A stretch of 9,128 bases of DNA from Deltaproteobacteria bacterium RIFOXYA12_FULL_61_11. Its GTDB lineage: Bacteria; Bdellovibrionota_F; JAHFAK01; YA12-FULL-61-11. The position numbers and the translations under genes were made by a program. How positions within the stretch are numbered: the first letter of the stretch is position 1; each line of letters begins with the position of its first letter. Shown piece after piece: positions 1 through 5,764 of the stretch. Location: assembly GCA_001799195.1 (NCBI GenBank), contig MGSU01000156.1, positions 1 to 9,128 of the forward strand, in the 5' to 3' direction. The notes under the pieces are model-generated. The model was not told where the DNA came from. It searched no databases and worked only from the letters and a program-made list of their open reading frames with translations.

Positions 1-1
1 C

Positions 2-1252
2 GAGAGCCCCATCGACCAGTACCTCGTCCAACACCCCGAGTTCGTCACCGAGACCCCGGTGGAACAGGCCTGGCTCGACGGAGACAACCCCTACGTCCTG
101 CTCCAGCACCTCCCCTGCGCCGCCCACGAGTATCCGTTACGGCCCGAAGAACCCCTGCTCGAGGGTCCGGCCTACCGGCAAGCCGTGGAGACCCTGCACG
201 CCGCCGGCACCTTCAAGTGGTATCGCGGCTGCTCGCGCTACGCCCTGCCCGACTACCCGGCCAAGGGGGTCAACCTGCGCGGACTGACGGATCACAACGT
301 TGAGATCCACTGCCAGGGCGACGTCATCGGCGAAATCGATCCGATCGGCGCACGCGGCTCTCTCTATAAGGACGCGGTCTACCAGCACCTCGGTCGGCGA
401 TACCTCTCGCTCTCCCTCGACCTCGAACAGAAGCTCTGCGAGGTCGCTCCGACCGAGGTGCGCTATTACACCGAGGCGGTCTGGGAGGGGCGGGTGACCC
501 TTGGCGAGGCGGAAGGCCGCCGGGAGCACCACGGTCACCTGTTGCTCTTCGGCGCCGTGACCGTGAACAAGCAACCCAAGCTCTACAAGAAGATCCGCGA
601 GGGGAGCTTCGAGAACGTCGGGTACGGCCCCATCACCCTGCCGCCCTTCGAATACGAAACCACCGGTCTGTGCCTGCTGCCTGGCCGCGCCTGGATCGAG
701 ACCCTGGAGGCGGTGGACAAGCGTTTCGTGGACCTCGGCCTGCGGGGGCTGGCCTACCTCCTGCGGCGGGTCGCCCCCAGTCTGTGCATGGCCGCTGTCG
801 GCGACATCGATACCGACGTGGCGTTGGCCGAGTACGAAGAAGCCACGTGGCGCAGCGCGCTCTACCTGTACGACGCGCTCGAGGGCGGGGTAGGTTTCGC
901 CGAGAAGATCTTCCAGCTCCTCGAGTCCTCTCTCGGCCTGTGCCGGGAGGTGCTCCGCGAGTGTCCCTGCCGGGGGGGGTGTCTGGCCTGCGTCCCCCCG
1001 CTGCTCCCGGGAGTGTCCGGCGAAGAGACCGAGCAACTCCTGGTCGAGAGCGATGTCGCGGTGCGCTGCTGCGAGAGCCTGCTTTCTTCTCTGCTCGAGG
1101 GAACCCTCGTGGTGCCCGTGGTCACGCGGATCGAACGCAGGACCGGTCGGGCGGTCGAGCCTGCGCCCGAGGATCCCGAGGCAGCCCTGCGGCAGCGGCA
1201 ACTCGACCGTGCCGCAGGACAGTTACAAAAACGACGGGAGCGACAGCATTGA
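2..1252 (+). CDS. mrfA: MrfA/YprA-type DEAD/DEAH helicase, C-terminal part (DUF1998 zinc domain), 5'-truncated by window edge
   Basis: The open frame runs from base 2 with no stop, so this is the last 416 residues of a larger protein; the GTG at 59 is internal. The two RecA-like helicase domains lie outside the window. The first visible residues (SPIDQYLVQHP, then NPYVLLQHLPCAAHEYPL) match the segment after the helicase core in the YprA family. A GVGFAEKIF motif leads into a cysteine cluster, CPCRGGCLAC, with cysteines encoded at 962, 968, 980 and 989. This is the zinc-binding four-Cys motif of DUF1998 that gives MrfA its name. In B. subtilis, MrfA is a 3'-5' DNA helicase that works with the exonuclease MrfB to repair mitomycin C lesions in a UvrABC-independent route. 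Here an MrfB-like gene follows immediately, its TTG start overlapping this TGA stop, which supports the assignment. The ATPase motifs cannot be checked. Confidence 0.88.
   Translation, partial: ESPIDQYLVQHPEFVTETPVEQAWLDGDNPYVLLQHLPCAAHEYPLRPEEPLLEGPAYRQAVETLHAAGTFKWYRGCSRYALPDYPAKGVNLRGLTDHNVEIHCQGDVIGEIDPIGARGSLYKDAVYQHLGRRYLSLSLDLEQKLCEVAPTEVRYYTEAVWEGRVTLGEAEGRREHHGHLLLFGAVTVNKQPKLYKKIREGSFENVGYGPITLPPFEYETTGLCLLPGRAWIETLEAVDKRFVDLGLRGLAYLLRRVAPSLCMAAVGDIDTDVALAEYEEATWRSALYLYDALEGGVGFAEKIFQLLESSLGLCREVLRECPCRGGCLACVPPLLPGVSGEETEQLLVESDVAVRCCESLLSSLLEGTLVVPVVTRIERRTGRAVEPAPEDPEAALRQRQLDRAAGQLQKRRERQH
1236..1240 (+). promoter_or_regulatory. Ribosome binding site fixing a TTG start for mrfB
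   Basis: GGGAG lies 8 bases before the TTG at 1249, inside the 3' end of the helicase gene. No in-frame ATG or GTG is suitably placed near the junction, and the protein resembles its family right after this TTG. The TTG overlaps the upstream TGA as TTGA, the same arrangement as the ATGA and GTGA overlaps further down the operon. Confidence 0.65.
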
Positions 1253-2070
1253 TCGAGGGCGCCTTCCTCCACCTCCCCGGGATCGGTCCGGCCACGGCTC
1301 AGCGCCTCCGGGCAGCCGGGTTCCTCACCTGGTCAGACGTGCTGGCCCACCCCGAGCGCCTGCCGCTCGGCCCGGCCGGCAAGGAAAAACTCCTCGCCGC
1401 CGTGGAGAGGAACCGGCAGGCCCTCGAGGCCGACAACCTGCACTACCTCGTCTCCTCCTTCCACCCCAAGGAACACTGGCGGCTGCTGGGGGGCTGTAAC
1501 GAGCGACTGAGCTACTTCGACCTCGAGACCGATGGGCTCTGGCCCTACGGGAGGATCACGCTCATCGTCTGCCTGCATCGCGGCCGCCTGTGGCTCTTCC
1601 GGGCCGACCGCGACCTGGACGCCTTCTTGGACCTGCTCGAGGAGGTCGACCTACTGGTCTCCTTCAACGGCACCTGCTTCGACGTGCCCATGGTCTTGCA
1701 GCACTACCACATCCCGGAACTACCCTGCGCCCACCTCGACCTCCGCTGGGTCTGCCACCATCTCGGCTGGAAGGGCGGGCTCAAGGCCATCGAACAGGCC
1801 GTGGGGTTACAGCGGCCTCCGGGGATCTTCGGCCTCGACGGCGAGGACGCGATCCTGCTGTGGCAGCGCTGGATCCACCGGCGGGACCGGCAGGCCTTCA
1901 CGACTCTGGTGCGGTACTGCGCCGCGGACGTGCTCTCGCTCCGGCTCTTGACGACGGTTATCCTCGCCGAACACGGAACCTGCCTCGCCGAGGCCCTCGG
2001 TCCGAACCCTTACGAACAACTCGACGATCTGCTCCTCGAACCCCTCGAGGAACCGCGGAGTACTCCATGA
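1249..2070 (+). CDS. mrfB: MrfB/YprB-type DEDD 3'-5' exonuclease with N-terminal helix-hairpin-helix
   Basis: This is a 273-residue predicted metal-dependent nuclease of the RNase H-like YprB family. Residues 8-23 (LPGIGPATAQRLRAAG) form a helix-hairpin-helix DNA-binding motif. The nuclease fold starts near residue 88. All four DEDD carboxylates are visible: D91 and E93 in YFDLETDG, D145 in SFNGTCFDVP, and D227 in YCAADV. Tyr223 four residues before D227 is the spacing of DEDDy exonucleases. B. subtilis MrfB is, from memory, about 410 residues with a C-terminal TPR region; this version lacks such a tail, so it is a compact form. It follows an MrfA-like helicase with overlapping start and stop codons, so the two are probably translationally coupled and act together in excising damaged DNA. 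The start is TTG with a GGGAG eight bases upstream. The next gene overlaps its stop as ATGA. Confidence 0.87.
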   Translation: MIEGAFLHLPGIGPATAQRLRAAGFLTWSDVLAHPERLPLGPAGKEKLLAAVERNRQALEADNLHYLVSSFHPKEHWRLLGGCNERLSYFDLETDGLWPYGRITLIVCLHRGRLWLFRADRDLDAFLDLLEEVDLLVSFNGTCFDVPMVLQHYHIPELPCAHLDLRWVCHHLGWKGGLKAIEQAVGLQRPPGIFGLDGEDAILLWQRWIHRRDRQAFTTLVRYCAADVLSLRLLTTVILAEHGTCLAEALGPNPYEQLDDLLLEPLEEPRSTP

Positions 2071-3251
2071 CCCTGCCCACCTTGTTCGACCTCGCCGCAA
2101 GGCTCATCGCGGAAGACACGGCCGGGGAGGCCACCAACCTGCCCCTCCTGGACGTGGTGCAAGACCTCCTCGAGCGGGCCGGGTTCCGCTGCACGCGGCA
2201 GCTCGACGGCCGCAGGAACCTCGCCAACCTCCTCGCGGTCGCGGGTCCGCTCGACGACGATTGTTTGGTACTATGCGGCCATACCGATGTGGTCCCCCAC
2301 GCCGGTCAACCCGGTTGGAGCGGCGATCCGTTGCGGCTCCGGCGCGAGGGGGACTCCCTCCTCGGCCGGGGAACCTCGGACATGAAGGTCTTCCTCGCCC
2401 AGGCCGTCCTCGCCGCCCTCGAGACAGACCTCCCCGGACTGCGCCGCGGCTTGGCCCTGCTCTTCACCTACGACGAAGAGACGGAGAGCACCGGCGCGCG
2501 GCGGTTCGCCCGCTTGCTCGGCACCGGGCCCTCGCTCCTGCCGCCGAGGTCTCAGGTGCTCCTCGGCGAGCCGACCGACTGGCGCATCTACCGAGGCCAC
2601 AAGGGGTACGTGCGTTTTTCGCTGACCGCGCACGGCAAGGGAGGCCACAGCAGCCGCCGGGCCGAGGGCTGCAACGCGGTGGTGTGGGCGGCGAGGGCGG
2701 CAGCATTGATCGACGACCTCGCCCGCGAAGAACGCGCCGCGCTCGTTCCGGACGAGCTCTTCGGCTCCGAGGGCGAGGCCTCGGTCAACGTGGCCTCGCT
2801 GCACGGCGGCCTCGCCGACAACATGATCCCGGAACAGGCGGTGCTGCGGGTGTCCTATCGGCCGCGGCCGAACCAAGATCCCCTGGCCTTCCTCGAAAGG
2901 GTGCGCAAGGCCGTGGATGAAATCCTGCTCGGACCCATGAAACGGGAAGCGCGGACCGGCCAGCTCGATATCGACCTCCAGTACCAAGGTCCCGGACTCC
3001 TGACCGAAGCCGACACCATCCTCGAAAAAGCCCTCCTGTCGGCCGGGGCTCTCGGTCCTGCCGGAGCGGCACCGTATTCCACGGACGGTGGCCATCTTGC
3101 TGGAGCCGGGCTGCGCTGCCTGATCTGCGGCCCCGGCTCGCTCGCCCAGGCCCATCGCGCCGACGAAAGCATCTCTTCGGCAGCCTTCGAACAAGGAGTG
3201 CCCTTCCTGCGGGCCGTGATCCGGGAGTATTGTCTGACGAAGAGGAATTGA
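2067..3251 (+). CDS. argE: ArgE-like acetylornithine deacetylase (M20 metallopeptidase family)
   Basis: This 394-residue M20-family hydrolase is close to the usual ArgE length (about 380). ArgE removes acetate from N2-acetylornithine in cytoplasmic arginine synthesis, using one or two zinc ions. The full set of family residues is present: H72 and D74 in GHTDVVP, the bridging D105 in GRGTSDMK, the catalytic E137 and ligand E138 in YDEET, E168 in LGEPT, and H363 in QAHRADE near the C-terminus. The dimer-domain histidine is H194 in GGHSS. The GEPT...RGHKGY segment and the C-terminal ICGPGSLAQAHRADE resemble ArgE more than DapE, but a related deacylase such as a succinyl-diaminopimelate or amino-acid deacetylase is not excluded. 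The ATG start overlaps the mrfB stop (ATGA), and GGAG at 2057-2060 lies 6 bases upstream. No other arginine genes are visible, so its place here is probably shared transcription rather than shared function. Confidence 0.85.
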   Translation: MTLPTLFDLAARLIAEDTAGEATNLPLLDVVQDLLERAGFRCTRQLDGRRNLANLLAVAGPLDDDCLVLCGHTDVVPHAGQPGWSGDPLRLRREGDSLLGRGTSDMKVFLAQAVLAALETDLPGLRRGLALLFTYDEETESTGARRFARLLGTGPSLLPPRSQVLLGEPTDWRIYRGHKGYVRFSLTAHGKGGHSSRRAEGCNAVVWAARAAALIDDLAREERAALVPDELFGSEGEASVNVASLHGGLADNMIPEQAVLRVSYRPRPNQDPLAFLERVRKAVDEILLGPMKREARTGQLDIDLQYQGPGLLTEADTILEKALLSAGALGPAGAAPYSTDGGHLAGAGLRCLICGPGSLAQAHRADESISSAAFEQGVPFLRAVIREYCLTKRN

Positions 3252-3838
3252 TGGGCTTCCCACCGCTCAGCTCTGCCCGGTTGTTGGGACCGGCGTTCGT
3301 GCTGGTCGCCGGAGCGGCGGGCGCGACCTGGTGGTACCTCGATCAGCGCGACCGCGAGAGCGAGGTCCTTGCGGCCTTCGAGTTCCTACATCGCAATGTG
3401 TACGAGGCTCTGGCCGAGACCGACGAGCAACGGCTCTACGAGGCGCTGGCCCGGAGCTTCCACGGTCGCGAGCTGGAACGGCAGTACCGCGAGTTCCACG
3501 CGGGTCTCCTGCACCGGCGGGACGAACAGGTCGAGGTCCAGCTCGACCGTTTGGAATTCCTCGGCCTGGACGTCGCCCTCTCCGGCTCGGACCGCGCCGA
3601 GGTCACGGCCTCTTGGGAGGTGGGCGGCCGGTTGCGGCACCGCGGCCATGTCCACCTGCGCCTCCTCCGCCACCGTGCTCGCTCCACGCTGCAATTCGTG
3701 CCGCCCGAGGGCTGGCGCTTGGTCGCGTGCGAGGTGCTCCAGGGGCAGGATTTCACCCTCTCGGAGGCCGAACGCGAACGCGGCACCGCGCCTCCTGTCG
3801 CCGCCACTGTGGCTCCGGAACCGAGGCCGGGCCCATGA
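3251..3838 (+). CDS. Membrane-anchored protein of unknown function, ABC-transporter associated
   Basis: The product has 195 residues. Residues 11-30 form one hydrophobic helix (LLGPAFVLVAGAAGATWWYL) that should anchor it with the rest outside the cytoplasm. An amphipathic helical stretch rich in Arg and Glu follows (about 32-100), then a region predicted as beta strands with W122, GHVH at 132-135 and GW at 154-155, and a Pro/Ala-rich tail from 179. From memory, the pattern of an RNVYEAL helix, then a Trp, GHxH and GW-R near the end recalls an uncharacterised bacterial family found near transporters; I cannot name a Pfam entry. I chose ATG 3251, which overlaps the argE stop as TGATG and has AGGA at 3243-3246. 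TTG codons at 3230 and 3248 are in frame but less well placed. The next gene, an ABC ATPase, overlaps its stop as ATGA, so it is likely an accessory subunit of that transporter. Confidence 0.72.
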   Translation: MGFPPLSSARLLGPAFVLVAGAAGATWWYLDQRDRESEVLAAFEFLHRNVYEALAETDEQRLYEALARSFHGRELERQYREFHAGLLHRRDEQVEVQLDRLEFLGLDVALSGSDRAEVTASWEVGGRLRHRGHVHLRLLRHRARSTLQFVPPEGWRLVACEVLQGQDFTLSEAERERGTAPPVAATVAPEPRPGP

Positions 3839-4521
3839 CCGGACGGCAGAGCCTCGCCCTCGAAGCCCTCGGCCTGCAAGTGCGGTATCCCGGTTCGGGA
3901 ACCTCTGCCCTGGCCCTCGACGAGCTGCGCGTCAACCGTGGTCAGACCCTCTGCGTGCTGGGACCCAGCGGCAGCGGGAAGACAACGTTCCTCGACTGCC
4001 TGGCCGGCCTCGTGCGTCCGGACCGGGGCTCCCTGATCGTCCTCGGGCAGGACCTCTCGAGCCTCGGCGACGCGGCCCGGCGGCGGTTCCGGCTGACCCG
4101 GTTGGGTTCCGTCTCCCAGCGCTTCGAGCTGGTACCCTATCTCACGGCCTTGGAGAACGTGCTGCTGCCCGCGCGGCTCCGACCAAGCCGGTCCGACCGG
4201 GCGAGGGACCTCGAGGAGGCGAGGGGCCTGCTCGACGCCATGGGTCTCACGGCCCTCTCGCGCCGGAAACCCGGTCAACTCTCCTGCGGAGAAGCCCAGC
4301 GGGTAGCGGTCTGCCGGGCGCTGCTCGGGAGCCCTGAACTGTGCCTGGCCGACGAACCGACCTCGAACCTGGATCCGGCCGCCGCCGGCCTGGTGCTTGA
4401 GCTGCTCCTCGCACGTTGCGAGAAGACCGGCGGGACTCTGGTCCTGACCACGCACGACCGCGGCCTCGCCGCGGCCTTCGACCTCGTGATCGACCTCGGC
4501 GAGGGGAGGCGGGCGTGGTGA
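3835..4521 (+). CDS. ABC transporter ATP-binding protein, LolD/MacB type
   Basis: This 228-residue single-domain ATPase powers a transporter at the cytoplasmic face of the inner membrane. All motifs are visible in order: Walker A GPSGSGKTT at 43-51 (K49), the Q-loop Gln at 95 (SVSQRFELVPYLTALENV), the signature at 149-153, Walker B CLADEP with D173 and E174, the D-loop SNLD, and the switch His207 in TTHD. The spacing and the LTALENV and DEPTSNLD segments are typical of the LolD/MacB/FtsE group that pairs with FtsX-type permeases. The signature is LSCGE rather than LSGGQ/E, with a Cys in the second-last usual Gly position; its effect is unknown. It overlaps the gene before (ATGA) and the permease after (GTGA), so the three are almost certainly co-expressed. 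The substrate cannot be read from this subunit; context suggests a metal system. Confidence 0.9.
   Translation: MTGRQSLALEALGLQVRYPGSGTSALALDELRVNRGQTLCVLGPSGSGKTTFLDCLAGLVRPDRGSLIVLGQDLSSLGDAARRRFRLTRLGSVSQRFELVPYLTALENVLLPARLRPSRSDRARDLEEARGLLDAMGLTALSRRKPGQLSCGEAQRVAVCRALLGSPELCLADEPTSNLDPAAAGLVLELLLARCEKTGGTLVLTTHDRGLAAAFDLVIDLGEGRRAW
4505..4509 (+). promoter_or_regulatory. Ribosome binding site for the permease GTG start
   Basis: A strong GGAGG sits in the last codons of the ATPase gene. It is 5 bases before GTG 4515 and 8 bases before GTG 4518. The second GTG overlaps the ATPase stop as GTGA and gives the better spacing, so 4518 is preferred; the difference is one residue. Confidence 0.6.
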
Positions 4522-5660
4522 GGTTGGTCCTGAGACAGCTCCTGCACGAACGCTTCACAACCCTACTGTTCCTCTTGTGTTTCGGTCTGCTCGCGGCCCT
4601 GCCGCTCGGCCTCCACCGCTTGGTCGGGAGACTCGAGGAAGGCATGACCGAGCGGGCTGAACGCAGCCCGCTCCTTCTCGGCAGGAGGGGTGGACAGCTC
4701 CAGCTCGTCCTCGCCGCCCTGCATTTCCGCGGAGCTGCGCCCGAAGCCCTCACCTTTGGCGATTTCGAAAACCTCTCCGAGCGTTGGAGGGGAGCGATGG
4801 TGCCGCTGCACCTCGGCGGTTCCCTGGCACAACGGCCTTTGATCGGCACCGACCCCTCGTACTTCGAATTCCGAGGGTTGCACCTGGCCCGAGGCTCGGC
4901 CTTCGCTCTGCTCGGTGAGCTCGTGCTCGGGGCCGAGGCGGCCGAGGAATTGGAGGTCCAGGTCGGGACCCTGCTCCGAGCCGACACCGGAGGCGCCTTC
5001 GACCTGACCAGGTCCGAGGTCCCCGCGCTGGCCGTGGTCGGTATCCTCGCGAAGAGCGCCACCGCGGACGACGGCGCCGTCTTCGCCGATCTCTCCACGG
5101 CCTGGATGGTCGAGGGCTTGCTCCACGGCCATGCCGGGGCCGGCTCGGATCCTGCGGCGATCGACCGCAGCGACGACCGTACCGTGGTCTATTCGCCGCT
5201 CCTGCCCACGGCTACGGCCATCGACCCTACCGAGCTCTCGGCCTTCCACCTGCATCTCGAACCCGAGAGCGCGCCGTTGCACGCGATCCTCCTCGAGGGG
5301 ACCGACCAAGCCGAAGAAACCATGCTCCTGGCCGACCTCGATCGCGACGAGCGCCTGTTCGCGGTGCGGCCCGTCGAGGTCGTCGAGGAACTCCTGGCGC
5401 TGGTGTTCCGCGTGCGGGAGGCCTTCGACCTTGTCCTGGCGGCCGTGTTCTGCGCCGTGGCCATGCTCCTTAGCGTGGTGGTGCTCCTGTCGTGGAGGGT
5501 TCGCAGGGAAGAATTCGCCCTGTTCGAGACCCTCGGAGCACCGAAGGGTTTTGCCGCAACGCTCGTCGCCCTTCAATTGCTGGTGCTCCTGCTGGCCGGG
5601 ACGGCGCTGGCGGCCGTGTTGGTGGAGGTGCTGGCAAGGGGATTCGAACGTGGATGGTAA
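4518..5660 (+). CDS. FtsX/MacB-like ABC permease, apparently missing its last transmembrane helix
   Basis: The product has 380 residues. Helix 1 is at about 14-32 (TTLLFLLCFGLLAALPLG), followed by a large periplasmic domain (about 33-298), helix 2 at about 303-326, a cytoplasmic loop with RREEFALFETLGAPKG (the usual FtsX-family coupling loop, R-R-E..A...LGA), and helix 3 at about 348-371. The protein then stops at RGFERGW. FtsX-type permeases normally have a fourth helix here, so the C-terminus looks cut. The periplasmic segments PLLLGRRGGQLQLVL, MVPLHLGGSLAQRPLIGTDPSYF, LVLGAEAAEELEVQVG and LAVVGIL resemble the COG0577 permeases found in zinc-regulated loci rather than LolC. I recall this from family alignments and have not tested it. 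The stop coincides with the start of a lower-GC segment. Neither other frame downstream encodes a hydrophobic helix, so a simple frameshift does not explain the loss. It may be non-functional or may end in an unusual way. Confidence 0.8.
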   Translation: MRLVLRQLLHERFTTLLFLLCFGLLAALPLGLHRLVGRLEEGMTERAERSPLLLGRRGGQLQLVLAALHFRGAAPEALTFGDFENLSERWRGAMVPLHLGGSLAQRPLIGTDPSYFEFRGLHLARGSAFALLGELVLGAEAAEELEVQVGTLLRADTGGAFDLTRSEVPALAVVGILAKSATADDGAVFADLSTAWMVEGLLHGHAGAGSDPAAIDRSDDRTVVYSPLLPTATAIDPTELSAFHLHLEPESAPLHAILLEGTDQAEETMLLADLDRDERLFAVRPVEVVEELLALVFRVREAFDLVLAAVFCAVAMLLSVVVLLSWRVRREEFALFETLGAPKGFAATLVALQLLVLLLAGTALAAVLVEVLARGFERGW

Positions 5661-5668
5661 GGAGATAG

Positions 5669-5689
5669 TACCGTATTCACTATGCGGTG
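5669..5689 (+). other. Short stem-loop just after the permease stop
   Basis: TACCGTAT (5669-5676) can pair with ATGCGGTG (5682-5689) around the 5-base loop TCACT. This gives eight pairs, two of them G-T wobbles (T5669-G5689 and T5674-G5685). No T-run follows, so it is not a convincing intrinsic terminator. It is the only hairpin I see in the non-coding stretch 5661-5761. Confidence 0.35.
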
Positions 5690-5734
5690 GGTAGCGCGGA
5701 GATAACAAGGGCAGGCCGACATTCTTCTTGTAAT

Positions 5735-5764
5735 GGTGAAACTTCTATTGGTGAGACTTCGATG
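5735..5764 (+). repeat. Imperfect 15-base tandem duplication spanning the sulfatase-family gene start
   Basis: GGTGAAACTTCTATT (5735-5749) is followed directly by GGTGAGACTTCGATG (5750-5764), with 12 of 15 positions identical. The second copy supplies the Shine-Dalgarno-like GGTGAG (5750-5755, 6 bases before the start) and the ATG itself. The first copy has a similar GGTGA but ends ATT where the second ends ATG. The surrounding region 5661-5761 is otherwise non-coding and AT-richer than the operon upstream (26 of 60 bases G or C at 5701-5760). Confidence 0.55.

Noticed and set aside
137-1201. Long open frames on the - strand opposite the helicase, ArgE, ABC and permease genes.
   Set aside because: They are rich in Arg, Pro, Gly and Ala without motifs, and are expected in high-GC DNA opposite genes whose third codon positions are mostly G or C.
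670-1248. An upstream extension of the MrfB frame reaching back to 670.
   Set aside because: It overlaps the helicase gene, has an Arg/Pro-rich shadow composition, and contains no family similarity before the TTG at 1249.
5626-5652. On the - strand, TTCGAATCCCC followed by a sequence ending GCACC looks like the T-loop and 3' end of a tRNA, right at the composition boundary, hinting at an integration site.
   Set aside because: The T stem does not pair (CCACG against CCCCT), the CCA end is missing, TTCGAA is common in this genome's coding sequence, and no matching copy is seen at the right edge near 7900.
5669-5689. The hairpin as an intrinsic terminator ending the left operon.
   Set aside because: It has wobble pairs, is short and has no following T-run.
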